Below are positions 16,446-26,160 of a stretch of DNA of 64,000 bases, piece after piece. Below the pieces are notes generated by a model. It worked only from the letters and a program-made list of their open reading frames with translations, ran no database searches and was not told the origin of the DNA. Made by a program: the position numbers and the translations under genes. Each line of letters begins with the position of its first letter. The stretch's first letter is position 1. This DNA comes from UBA5239 sp040391785 (GTDB lineage: Bacteria > Verrucomicrobiota > Lentisphaeria > Victivallales > Victivallaceae). The DNA lies in NCBI GenBank assembly GCA_040391785.1, contig JBEBXH010000010.1, positions 1-64,000 of the forward strand, in the 5' to 3' direction.

Positions 16446-19438
16446 TGCTGAGGCTGCGGGTTATAATTTTTTATCCATTTGTCACGTTGTTCCGGGCTCA
16501 TTTTTTCCCAACGTTTTCCTCGAGCTGAATCATTCGGCCGAAACCCTTCTGGTGGTTCCTCATTCTGCTGTAATGTCTCGCCTGTTTCTTCTATGTCTAC
16601 TGCTTGAAGTGAATCCGGTGACTTTTTCGGTTCGTCTTTGAGATAATTTGCGGACTGCCAGATGAATTGACCATAGCCGAGTTCACAAGCACGATCAAAG
16701 TCCTCTGCAAGATTGAATGACTTGTCGCCGATACCGGCATTGATTTGTGTGAGGATTTTATCGAGACATTCAGTTTTGCTCTTGCCACGGGTATCGATAC
16801 CGCGCAATTTCGGCATAACCTTCTGAACGAGCTGGTCTTCAAAGGCAATATGCATCGCCTTTTGCAAAGCATCTTTGTCATTTTCATTTTGCGCAGCGCG
16901 GACATCAGGATAGTTCGCCATGTAGTATTCGACCGACTGCCAGACACGGTGTCCGATGGCACGACCTGTGACCGCGAGAGCCATGTTCATTTCTTCAATG
17001 AATTTTTTGAATGGCCTGACTTCATCTTCCTGGAATGAACTGCTTTGGGCCAGCCAGTCTTGCCACGAAACCTTATGCAGGAGCGGTCCACGATTCTTCT
17101 CGTCAAGCGGTGCGAGCTTCAAGCGACGTTTCAGTTCGGTCGGGCGCGGGAAATGAATGACAATGGAACGGTCGAGTACTTTGTCGGAAAGCGATTTCGT
17201 TGTTTCGTCCTGATTCATCGTTCCCGCCCAAAGGATATTGCGGCCAAGCGGAAGCTGGTAAGGCGGCATTCCCGCACCGATTTTCACCGGCAGGTTCGGC
17301 ACCTCCGAGCCTTTCATACCGCGCCGGAGCTCGAGCTTGCTCAGGAATTCAGCAAAGTACAGCTCGGGATGAGCAAGATTCATCTCGTCCAGCAGAACGA
17401 GGCAAACGGCATTCTGTAAGCCGGGATATCCTTCATCTTGGTCAGTCTTCTCAATCCATTTTTTCTGACTTTGCGCCAGGAAACGTAGCAACGGTTGTGC
17501 ATCGAATTTATTGTCGATCGAGTTGAAAAAACCGAGCATGGATTCTTGTGAATCCCAGTTCGGCTGGACAGATAAGGGTTCGAACATCAACCCGCCGAAG
17601 TGCGAATAGAGACGAGGCAATTCGGATTTGCCGGTACCGGAAACACCGGCGAGAATGGTGAGCGGTGACCACTCCGCAGTTTTGAGCGCAGTGTGAAATG
17701 CTTTCAGAATACGCGGATTAAAGTGCAATCCATAACTGTTGCAAGCATTACCTACACCCGTAAGCCAAGTAATTTCATCAATAGGATGATCGATTTTTTT
17801 CGGCTCTTGCGCCTTGCCTGCTTTGATATGTGGCATCTCGATTTCTTTATAGCGAGCGGAGACCTCGGCAGGACGTTCGTAGGCAGAACGGAGACGTTTG
17901 AGTTCGGCTTGTGCCTCATTCATACCATCCTCAAAAATGTTCGCCCTGGACTCTAATGATCTTTTCTCCGCATCCAACTTGCTATTTCTGTGGCGCAGGT
18001 CTTCGGTTTCCGCAACCGCGGCAGCGTTGTCTTTGACTTGCCTTTGGAGTTCATCATTCCGTACCCTCAGACGTTCGAGCTCGGAAGTCATAGCCTCGCA
18101 TCTCTCGCGTATTTCTTCAGTTGGGCGAGTGGCAAGCTCCTCACGTAATTGTTTAAGTTCATCCGTTTTGCTGTTAAGTTCGCGGATAATTTCAGCCGGA
18201 TCTTTATCGCCGAGTTGCCGTTTCAGTTGATCGAATGCCCCGACAAATTCGGTTTGAATACGAAGCCCCTCTCGCAGCCGTTCAATTTCCGCTTTCGACG
18301 TCTTCTCCTGATCTTCAAATGACTTATGCCGCTCTTCGATCTGCGCCTGAATTTCACTGTCAAATTGCTCATTGCGTTTTTGCCATTGCTGTTCAAGCCG
18401 CCGATCCTTTTGTTCAAGCATCCGCTCATTGGCTTCCAGTTCAGTTTTGCGGCTTTCGATTTCACTCTGTAGCGCGGATAACGCCCCCTTCAGTCTATCT
18501 AGTTCAAGCCGTTCGTCTTCCTGATGTTTGCGGGCATTTTCCTGCAGCTTCGTCCATTCCTTCCTTTCATCATCAATTTCGATGCGAATACGATCCCGCT
18601 CGGCCTGTTCGGCTTTTGCGATATCCTCCAGGCGTTTTGTTCTCAGTTTAGCAATTTCATCTTCAAATGCGAAAAGTCTCTTTTCCCTGGCATCAAGGAT
18701 TTCAACCTCCATTTCAGCGCGTTTGTCCCGCAGTTCGGCATCCAGGATGGCACGTTCGTTGGCAAAGCCTGCGTCGCGCTTTTGCTCTGCAACGGTGATG
18801 GTTTGCTCGCGCTGGACCAGTTTGGCTTTGGCGGCTTCAAGACTTTGATGTTCTTTGGCAATGGCGTCAGCGTGTTCCCGTAAACGCTTCGCCTCCGCTT
18901 GATTTGCCTGATATTGACGGGTGGCTTCGTCTGCCAATGCTTTGGCTTTGTCGGCAAATCCGGCATCAGCTTTCTGTTCTCGCTCAGTCACGGCAAGTTC
19001 ACGTTTGGCAATTTCACCCTCCAGGCCATACAGTGTTGCCATTTTTTTTGCAATATCTGACTCCAAGTCATTCAATTTTTCCTGGCGAGCGTCAAGTTCA
19101 GCAATGCGTTTCTCAATGACCTCCTTGAATGCTTCCCGTTGTTTTTCGACGAATCCAGCCTTGGCCGTGGCTTCGAGTTTCAAGATTTCAACGCGTTGCT
19201 TTTCCATTTTTGCGTTTTCGGACGCGATATCTTCGTAATCTTTTTTCGTCTTCTTCCGAAGTTCTTCTCTGTCGGTCTCAAACCGGGTTTTCATGTCTTC
19301 AAACAACTTCTGTTCATGCTCAAAGCTCGATCGCGCCGACTTCAACTCGCTTTCGCGGTTGTCCAGTTCGATGCGCTGTTTATCCAGTTCACCTGCACGT
19401 TGTTTGAGTTCAGCATCATTTTTCCCAAGTATTCCCAT
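16442..19438 (-). CDS. McrB-like AAA+ ATPase with ~530-residue coiled coil
   Basis: 998 residues. Residues 1-530 are an almost unbroken charged coiled coil. The AAA+ domain follows: Walker A GVSGTGKS (K604), Walker B LVLLDEMNLAHPE and sensor AGTMNQDE, which is the McrB/AAA_5 pattern. The C-terminal part includes AVTGRAIGHRVWQSVEYY, as in McrB-type proteins. McrB forms hexamers that hydrolyse GTP and move DNA to a nuclease partner; here the long arm may act as a scaffold or sensor. It begins 1 bp after the upstream stop and overlaps the DUF2357-like gene by 4 bp. Nucleotide preference cannot be read from the sequence. Confidence 0.8.
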   Translation of the reverse strand: MGILGKNDAELKQRAGELDKQRIELDNRESELKSARSSFEHEQKLFEDMKTRFETDREELRKKTKKDYEDIASENAKMEKQRVEILKLEATAKAGFVEKQREAFKEVIEKRIAELDARQEKLNDLESDIAKKMATLYGLEGEIAKRELAVTEREQKADAGFADKAKALADEATRQYQANQAEAKRLREHADAIAKEHQSLEAAKAKLVQREQTITVAEQKRDAGFANERAILDAELRDKRAEMEVEILDAREKRLFAFEDEIAKLRTKRLEDIAKAEQAERDRIRIEIDDERKEWTKLQENARKHQEDERLELDRLKGALSALQSEIESRKTELEANERMLEQKDRRLEQQWQKRNEQFDSEIQAQIEERHKSFEDQEKTSKAEIERLREGLRIQTEFVGAFDQLKRQLGDKDPAEIIRELNSKTDELKQLREELATRPTEEIRERCEAMTSELERLRVRNDELQRQVKDNAAAVAETEDLRHRNSKLDAEKRSLESRANIFEDGMNEAQAELKRLRSAYERPAEVSARYKEIEMPHIKAGKAQEPKKIDHPIDEITWLTGVGNACNSYGLHFNPRILKAFHTALKTAEWSPLTILAGVSGTGKSELPRLYSHFGGLMFEPLSVQPNWDSQESMLGFFNSIDNKFDAQPLLRFLAQSQKKWIEKTDQDEGYPGLQNAVCLVLLDEMNLAHPELYFAEFLSKLELRRGMKGSEVPNLPVKIGAGMPPYQLPLGRNILWAGTMNQDETTKSLSDKVLDRSIVIHFPRPTELKRRLKLAPLDEKNRGPLLHKVSWQDWLAQSSSFQEDEVRPFKKFIEEMNMALAVTGRAIGHRVWQSVEYYMANYPDVRAAQNENDKDALQKAMHIAFEDQLVQKVMPKLRGIDTRGKSKTECLDKILTQINAGIGDKSFNLAEDFDRACELGYGQFIWQSANYLKDEPKKSPDSLQAVDIEETGETLQQNEEPPEGFRPNDSARGKRWEKMSPEQRDKWIKNYNPQPQQ

Positions 19439-19439
19439 G

Positions 19440-21383
19440 TTAGCTCTCCAATAATGTTTTTATGGTTGAATAGGTTGATTTTCGCAGTTTTCCGATGTCC
19501 TTCTTCGGTAAAGGCAATGGGTCATTACCATGTCCGCGTCGAATAATAATCTCTGCAACATCGGAAATGAAAGACGGTTGTATTCCCGCAATCGAACACA
19601 AGACGTCGTCATCCGTTACCAGCAGGAAAGCAAGTACACATGCCCCCAGAGTCTGGCTATCCCCCTGCAGGGTTTTTCGAATCGCATCCAGCTTGACGGT
19701 ACGCAGGCATTCCGGCAACTCTCCCAGTCCGGCGGAAGCAGCTTTTTCCGTTGCCTTCTGCACAAACTCCGATTCCGAAATCTCAGGAGGCAGTCCATCC
19801 TGAAAATTTGTAAACGTCGCCTGAAGTGCAGCATATAAGTCGCGAATAAACGCAAGTGCATCATCCCCATCTTGATAGAATAACCAAAAGCGCTCCGCAT
19901 AAATCAAACGGTCTTGCAGATTTATCCCAAGCCGGTTGAATAGTCCAAAAGTGAATTCATTCTGAATATTGGTTCGCGCCTCAAAGAGCGAATCTGCAAC
20001 AGCATCTCTGTCTATCTCTGTTCCGGGGGTGTTTGAGAACCATATATCCGGCAATAACACAGTAACAATTTCGCGCATGAAAGCTTCTTCCGGCAATTCG
20101 GTTTCGTTTTTCCGGAGCTTACCTTTTCCGTGCGCCGGATCATTTCGTTTCTTTCTGATGTCTATGAGTTGCATGACAAAGTCTTGATGCTGGGACGCGA
20201 TCCGGCGCAAGGGATGAGAAGCATCATTCCCTGCCATTAGAAGTGCGATATAAAGAACTGTTTCCATATGCGCTTTGCCGGAGAGAAAGTCATCGAGTCT
20301 TCCCATTTTGATTGGCAGGAACTCATGTTGCGGCAAGTTCAATCCGATTTTTCGGCCCGCCTCTTTCAGGAGATTGGAATGTCCGGATTGATGGGTAATT
20401 TTGAGTTGGTTAACTACGGTGTCAAACGAGCGCTGGGCGCAAGTATAAAACAATGCCCATTCGAGAATTGCGTGAATCTGTTCGATTGAGCGGTAGCGCT
20501 TGTTTCTATCAAGGCGCAGGTTTGAAATCAGATTCGGATAGTGCCTCCAGTTTGCATCGTTGTCATACGGTTCTTTCTCTATTGCGATTTGCTGGTCTTG
20601 TTTGTGATTGGACAGATTTTCCCTCCAGTCCATTATCCAATCACTTAAATTTTTATTCTGTTCAAGCAAATGGTTGAATGCATTTTCAAGAAGCAGGGAG
20701 AAACCGTTGCCAAATGGGTTGGCAATGCGGAATTCACCATCGCTTTTCTGTATGGCAATGGGACAGTCAAGATGGTAGAACTCGGGTTCATTGGCGATGG
20801 TGATTTGTTCAAGCTTCAAGTATGTAGCGTCACCAAAAGCCTTTGAGCGCTTTTTCATCGCACGCAACGCAATGATGGCGTCGCGTGGAGTTGGCGGGGT
20901 GTCTTTATACTCGTCGTTTTCCAAAATTTTTTTAAAGCGCTCTTCCTCTTTCGTTTTCAGCAGATTATTGTCATCCAGTTGATGAAGAAACGGCAGGATT
21001 TTTCCCGTGGCAAGTTCGTGGAACAGCAGCGCGGTAACAAAACCCGACTCCTCTTCTTCCCTTTTTTTCCACCCGTCATATTTCGGCACAATGATCTCGT
21101 TGTATTCGTCGATGAACGCCTTGTCCTGAAGGCGCAGGAGAATACACTGAACGAAGTCAATGGGAATACAGGTTTCCCGGGCCAGCGCCTCCGGCTCTCG
21201 TATGCCGCACGCATCGATGATTTTCAGGATGACGCGTTCGAACGGGTTAAGCCCGTCGCTGTCTTCCGGCGCTTTCGGCAACGTTATGCGATAGGCATTT
21301 ACCGGCCATGCAAGCTTGCGCGGTTTCCCGATAGTTCCTCTGAAAGGATTCGGTTTGCCGTAATCAAGGAATTTCAACGACAT
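19440..21383 (-). CDS. Unknown protein with winged helix and HEPN-like R-x4-H motif
   Basis: 647 residues, family not recognised. ATG 21383 is chosen because GGGAGGG sits 7 nt upstream; a TTG at 21410 is also in frame. Residues 45-100 look like a winged helix (PFERVILKIIDACG, then FVQCILLRLQDKAF). In the middle IRKKRNDPAHGKGK gives R413-N-x3-H418, the R-x4-H pattern of HEPN ribonucleases, within a helical region. Its start overlaps the helicase end by 10 bp, and it is directly followed by the McrB-like gene. If the HEPN reading is right it may be an RNase toxin of the system. Confidence 0.6.
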   Translation of the reverse strand: MSLKFLDYGKPNPFRGTIGKPRKLAWPVNAYRITLPKAPEDSDGLNPFERVILKIIDACGIREPEALARETCIPIDFVQCILLRLQDKAFIDEYNEIIVPKYDGWKKREEEESGFVTALLFHELATGKILPFLHQLDDNNLLKTKEEERFKKILENDEYKDTPPTPRDAIIALRAMKKRSKAFGDATYLKLEQITIANEPEFYHLDCPIAIQKSDGEFRIANPFGNGFSLLLENAFNHLLEQNKNLSDWIMDWRENLSNHKQDQQIAIEKEPYDNDANWRHYPNLISNLRLDRNKRYRSIEQIHAILEWALFYTCAQRSFDTVVNQLKITHQSGHSNLLKEAGRKIGLNLPQHEFLPIKMGRLDDFLSGKAHMETVLYIALLMAGNDASHPLRRIASQHQDFVMQLIDIRKKRNDPAHGKGKLRKNETELPEEAFMREIVTVLLPDIWFSNTPGTEIDRDAVADSLFEARTNIQNEFTFGLFNRLGINLQDRLIYAERFWLFYQDGDDALAFIRDLYAALQATFTNFQDGLPPEISESEFVQKATEKAASAGLGELPECLRTVKLDAIRKTLQGDSQTLGACVLAFLLVTDDDVLCSIAGIQPSFISDVAEIIIRRGHGNDPLPLPKKDIGKLRKSTYSTIKTLLES

Positions 21384-24300
21384 GTCAATACCCTCCCTTC
21401 TGTTTGACAAAGTTTGAAAAAATCAACTACTCCGGGAATGAATTTCGCGGCGAGGTCACTTTGCAACAGGCTCGAATCTCCAACGACCACCAGCAGTTTT
21501 TTCTGGCGGCTCATGGAGACATTCAGGCGGTTGTAAAGGCAAAGATGCCCGAAGAGACTTTGCGCCTGTTTTTCCTCCTCAACGGCATGCGGTTTCCAGT
21601 TTTGCTGCATCGTTCGGACCATGGAGAGAAAAACGACATCGAACTCCATGCCCTGAAACGAGTCCACCGTGCCGATGCGAAGTTTCTTGCTGTCACTCAT
21701 GTCTTTGACCAGTTGTTTCTTTATATAATCTGCCTGTGCCTTGTAAAACGAGATCACGCCGAAGGAGAGACTTTTACCTTCTTCGGAGCTCATCCAATCT
21801 TCCAACTGCCGGGCGATGGCAATTGCCTCGGCGGGGCGTATCCAACTGGTTCCGCTCCGCTTATGTTTGCCTTTTGAGGTCGGGACATCCAGCCAGATGG
21901 CGGGTTTATTTTCTGTGCCGGGCAAGTTGTGCACGAAATCACTATCCGGTCTGCCTGACTCAAATTTTTCCGATGAATCAAACCGTTCATAAAAATTACG
22001 GCTGATAAAATCGCCTAAGAGCCGGTGCATGCGATATTGTTTGTTGAGGGTAACACAGCGTGTGATACCATCTTGTTCTTTCAACACGGGCAAGCGGTTA
22101 ACAAACAGGTATTCAAAAAGACTTACATTTACCCAATTTTCTTTATCGTGCTCAATTTTGCTTTCGTCTGCGAGCAACTCCTCGTTTTGTTGTTCCGAAA
22201 GCATTTTCACCACATCGTCATTAACAATATGTGGCAACTGGCGGTGGTCGCCGACGAGAATAATCCGCTTGCCTTGCGCCATCGGAACCATCAGATCGCG
22301 AGGCGAGACACGGGCGGCCTCATCAACAATAACATATTCATATTCCATTTTCTGATCGGCGTCTTTTCCCGTAATGCCCTTTTGCTTCTGCATCTTTTTG
22401 GTGACGCTTTGCTGGCAGGTGGCAGCGAAAGCGAAACTGTAATCCGATACCGCGTTGATCATCCCATAGGGATTACTTTCGAGCTCTGCCAGAAACTCAG
22501 CCAGTGCGGCAGCTTTGGCATCCTTGGCGGAAAAGCCTGCAATTTTGATTTTCTTGATCGCTTCCTCCACTAATTCGACAACCTCTGAGCTTTTTTTCTC
22601 CACACGGTATGGAGCTGGTGCGGAAAAATGGATGAGGAGTTTCTTTCTCAGTGTTGCCAAATCCTGAAGGAATGGTGGAATACCGTCCTCATTGAGCCAT
22701 AGGCTTGCTCTGTCCAGCAAGTCACGGTCATTTTCTTCAAGGACGCTCTTCAAATCATCCAGTGCATCGGCTGCCCGTTCCGGTCCATCGTCGGCAAAGC
22801 TTTCCGGCCGGACACGCAAGCGACGTACGGCATCCAGCAACGGGTTGAATTCGGCATTGAGGCTTTCCTGGAATGAAAGTCTTTCGGCGAGATTGGCGGC
22901 GCGGCGGGAGCAATCTTCTCCGAGAATGGCAACGCCCAAAGCTGCGATTTTCTTCGCGAGATTTGCCGCTAACATCCGTGTCGGTACTTCGATGTATTGC
23001 AAGCAGAGGTTTCTGATTTCTCTCTCCTGCTCAATTTCGGCGATTTGCGGATTCTGAAGACGGATTTTTGCCGCGATCCCGGCACACCAGTCTTCGAGAT
23101 TTCTTTCAAAAGCATCGAAATCATCTTCAGCTGCGCCGGAACGTTTGCCGAACTTGGGTACGGGAATACCATTAACCGAAAGTCGGTTGATCATGTTTTC
23201 GACCGCGTCATGCTGAAAACCAGTCAGTAGAACCACCCCTCTGATATTTGCTCTACGTTTGTCCACCATTTCATTTAATTGCTCGAGGATCGCGGCGATG
23301 ACCGTGGTCTTACCGGTACCCGGGGGGCCCTGAATGAGCGCGATATCGGGTGTACTCAGTGCAACCTCGACTGCTTCTTTTTGCCGGTCGGTTGGCGGAT
23401 TCCGAAAAACCTTGTTGCAAACGAAAGCCGTAAGTGGTTTGCTTTTGCGCGGCGGACGGGTTCGTGCAATTTCACCCTTTTCCTCAATCAAAGGGCCTAG
23501 TTGCGGATTAGCGGCGCACCCTGCGAGAATTGCCCCACGAGCGGACATTCGCCGCTTGATTTGCGCAATTTCGCCCGCCAGTGAAAGAATCAGCATCCCG
23601 GATTCCGGCAGATTTTCAATCTTGAGTGTGAGGGTGCATGAATCTTTATCATAATCCAAAACCTCACAATACGAACTTCCCTCCTCCTTCTGCTCTTTCT
23701 TTTGTTTTCCAGTGAAATCTTCCGCCTTCGCTTGTGCTTCGATGCCACTGGTGAAATCAGTAAATTTCAGTTCTGGATTCTCCAAATAATCCGGCAATAC
23801 GTCAACAATTTCGACCGTTTCCACACCGCCCTTGCCAAGTGCATTCAACGCGGAATCCAACGCCTGGGTAATATGAACTGAAACCGTTCCGTCACGTTGC
23901 GGCTTCATGTCACCATACTGCAGGACACCGATTTCCCTGGCATGCTCAAGCAGTAGTTCACCTTCGCGGTTTCCAAACTTATCCCAGTTTCTCAAATAAC
24001 TCCCGTCATCTTTGGTGAGTCTGTTCATCTGAGCCTTGGCGAGAAATTTAATCCGTCCGGTTTTGCTCCAATCGCTGAATTTCAACTGGCCTTTGGCAAG
24101 GCGCAAGGTGGGGTCGAACTGTTTCTTTCTTTTGGTTAGACTCGTGATGATATAAATGGATTCATCTTCTATATGTTTTTCCGTGGCGACAAAACGAATA
24201 TCATCGCCCGTGACACAAAATGAATTCTTGCGGGTTGGTTCGATTTTTGGAGTGGATGTGGCCAAAACCTGCTGAGAGGTTTCATCGTCCGCTTCTTCCA

Positions 24301-24823
24301 TCATTTCCTCATCACGGCTCTCTCTCGGCTCCGGCTTCAGTACCTCATCAATTGCCGGACCAACGGTAAGAAAAAAGAATGCTTGATCACCATGAATAAA
24401 GCAACAATGCCGGAAGAAAGCCTCGTATATATATTCTTTTGATTTTTGGAAATTGTTTTTCGCGATGGTTTGATCAACATATTCATCTACCCCAATCTCG
24501 ATGTCGCCCATCTCCAGACATTTTCCCGCGAAAAAAGCTATTTGCAATTCAAAGCTGCCGTCTTTGGCTGGATTTGCAAGCTGCGCAAGTATAGCACTCC
24601 CACAAGCAAGCTCATCATCAAGGCGCCGTATATCCCTGTCAACGACAGGTTTGACGAAAATAGTAGTATCATTGAGCTCGATTTCGAACTCTCCCGGGCG
24701 AGACAGGCAAGATAAAACGGAAAAGACCGGCTGCTCCGACGGATTTAAAGGATGGGAGGAGACATTCGTTTGTTTGACACGAATATGAATACGAATACGA
24801 GCTGGAATATCATTAAATTTCAT
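21374..24823 (-). CDS. Superfamily 1 helicase, DNA2/NAM7-like
   Basis: 1149 residues. The N-terminal ~460 residues are system-specific and unrecognised. Then come the SF1B motifs: TDRQKEAVEVAL (Q-like), GPPGTGKTT (K505), VIVDEAARVSP, VGDHRQLPH, NKQYRMH, TVDSFQGMEFDVVF and NVSMSRQKK. This is the AAA_11/AAA_12 arrangement of DNA2, Upf1 and bacterial defence helicases. It should translocate on ssDNA or RNA. The start overlaps the kinase stop by 4 bp (ATGA). A helicase in a cluster with nucleases suggests it unwinds or feeds the target. Confidence 0.9.
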   Translation of the reverse strand: MKFNDIPARIRIHIRVKQTNVSSHPLNPSEQPVFSVLSCLSRPGEFEIELNDTTIFVKPVVDRDIRRLDDELACGSAILAQLANPAKDGSFELQIAFFAGKCLEMGDIEIGVDEYVDQTIAKNNFQKSKEYIYEAFFRHCCFIHGDQAFFFLTVGPAIDEVLKPEPRESRDEEMMEEADDETSQQVLATSTPKIEPTRKNSFCVTGDDIRFVATEKHIEDESIYIITSLTKRKKQFDPTLRLAKGQLKFSDWSKTGRIKFLAKAQMNRLTKDDGSYLRNWDKFGNREGELLLEHAREIGVLQYGDMKPQRDGTVSVHITQALDSALNALGKGGVETVEIVDVLPDYLENPELKFTDFTSGIEAQAKAEDFTGKQKKEQKEEGSSYCEVLDYDKDSCTLTLKIENLPESGMLILSLAGEIAQIKRRMSARGAILAGCAANPQLGPLIEEKGEIARTRPPRKSKPLTAFVCNKVFRNPPTDRQKEAVEVALSTPDIALIQGPPGTGKTTVIAAILEQLNEMVDKRRANIRGVVLLTGFQHDAVENMINRLSVNGIPVPKFGKRSGAAEDDFDAFERNLEDWCAGIAAKIRLQNPQIAEIEQEREIRNLCLQYIEVPTRMLAANLAKKIAALGVAILGEDCSRRAANLAERLSFQESLNAEFNPLLDAVRRLRVRPESFADDGPERAADALDDLKSVLEENDRDLLDRASLWLNEDGIPPFLQDLATLRKKLLIHFSAPAPYRVEKKSSEVVELVEEAIKKIKIAGFSAKDAKAAALAEFLAELESNPYGMINAVSDYSFAFAATCQQSVTKKMQKQKGITGKDADQKMEYEYVIVDEAARVSPRDLMVPMAQGKRIILVGDHRQLPHIVNDDVVKMLSEQQNEELLADESKIEHDKENWVNVSLFEYLFVNRLPVLKEQDGITRCVTLNKQYRMHRLLGDFISRNFYERFDSSEKFESGRPDSDFVHNLPGTENKPAIWLDVPTSKGKHKRSGTSWIRPAEAIAIARQLEDWMSSEEGKSLSFGVISFYKAQADYIKKQLVKDMSDSKKLRIGTVDSFQGMEFDVVFLSMVRTMQQNWKPHAVEEEKQAQSLFGHLCLYNRLNVSMSRQKKLLVVVGDSSLLQSDLAAKFIPGVVDFFKLCQTEGRVLTCR

Positions 24824-26160
24824 TTTTCCACCCCCACAAATTCAAATGACAGCTCAGGCGGGAATGAATTCTCACCTCGGACAGGTTGCGCACTCTTCTT
24901 CGCGAAATCCAATACCACCTCGTATTCCGGATCATCATTGTGCTCAAGCGAAAACGGATTGAAAAGACGGTGCCGCAGGACGAACTCTGCTGCATTCGCT
25001 GGTATCAGCATCTCCCAGCGAGGCGTCTTTGCACGGGCGAACGCAGGACGCGGTGTATCGCAATACTGGCAATTTTGGTGTTCGTCTGCGAAATAACTCA
25101 TTGCGCAGTTCGGACAAACCAACGATCGATCAAAGGCTTTGGCCAGTTCCAATGCCCAGAACGCCATTGCTGGACGGCGGTGCGGTTGTCCCCTTCCCGA
25201 ACCAAGGGTTTCCTGGAAAAGGCGGCGAAGTTCTGGTGTTGCCACTAATTCGCGCGGTAAACCTGAGGTGGTGGCATTGGAGTCATCATCTTCGTCATCA
25301 ACGAACGGCAGATAACCGGCATATGCACGCTCATGCAAATCAGCAGGCATATCAGTCTCCACCGGCTCAGCATCCCAGCCACACTCACCATCGTCGGGCT
25401 CATCTACCTTTTTCCCGAGGAATGGATGATAGCACGAGAGTACCTTGAAAACCATCACCGCAAATGACCAGCAATCTGTGCGCGGACGGGATTTGTCGCG
25501 CCCCTGAATAATTTCCGGAGCCCCATAACACGGGGTATAAACTGTGTTTCCGTTTCTAGTTGTTTCAAAGCACAGGTTATCGGAGTCTATCAACCAGACT
25601 TCACGGGAATCGCCATCGCCAATGTAAGCATTGTTTGGCGAGATGTCGCCATAGACCAAGCCTGCACTGTGAAGGCGGGCAAGAATGGAGGCGCATTTTG
25701 AGAGCGCAAACAAACGCCGACGAGTCGAACCGGTGTTGGCATAATGAAGAAGCGTCAGAGCTAGATCTTTGTTCGGCAGTTCTGCGAGCCATGGGGGAAG
25801 TATTCGTTCGGCATATTCATTTTTGATCTTGCCGCTGAATTCAAAAATGTTGAACGAATTCATCCCATTCAGGAGACGCATCACATAGCCCGGTTCATTG
25901 CGCAAAATGGCAAGCGGCAGAGAAATCGGAATACGCGGCGGCAAGGGCAGCAGGCGGATATTCTGAAAACGGCGATGCAAGTCCGCATTTTCATCCGGTT
26001 CATTATTGGCATTCAACGGTTGTTTGATTGCCAAATCCGCATCCCTTGTGCGAAATACCACCCCTTGACCGCCACGGTTCAGCTCTTCGCCGAGATAATG
26101 CAGGTTATGATATTCATCGGTAAGAGACTTGGGAATTTCGTTTTCTTCGGGCTTATTCAT
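24820..26160 (-). CDS. Ser/Thr protein kinase with C-terminal zinc ribbon (TerY-P triad)
   Basis: 446 residues from ATG 26160, which has GGAGGAG upstream; an open frame further upstream overlaps the phosphatase and is rejected. Kinase motifs: Gly-loop LNRGGQGVVF, catalytic Lys K46 (LAIKQP), GDISPNN with D172, IDSD with D192 in place of DFG, and YGAPEI. After the kinase fold, CPNC...CQYC forms a zinc ribbon around residues 345-370. The set kinase + PP2C + VWA is the TerY-phosphorylation triad, known in E. coli as yegI/yegK/yegL. It probably phosphorylates proteins of this operon. Confidence 0.9.
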   Translation of the reverse strand: MNKPEENEIPKSLTDEYHNLHYLGEELNRGGQGVVFRTRDADLAIKQPLNANNEPDENADLHRRFQNIRLLPLPPRIPISLPLAILRNEPGYVMRLLNGMNSFNIFEFSGKIKNEYAERILPPWLAELPNKDLALTLLHYANTGSTRRRLFALSKCASILARLHSAGLVYGDISPNNAYIGDGDSREVWLIDSDNLCFETTRNGNTVYTPCYGAPEIIQGRDKSRPRTDCWSFAVMVFKVLSCYHPFLGKKVDEPDDGECGWDAEPVETDMPADLHERAYAGYLPFVDDEDDDSNATTSGLPRELVATPELRRLFQETLGSGRGQPHRRPAMAFWALELAKAFDRSLVCPNCAMSYFADEHQNCQYCDTPRPAFARAKTPRWEMLIPANAAEFVLRHRLFNPFSLEHNDDPEYEVVLDFAKKSAQPVRGENSFPPELSFEFVGVEK

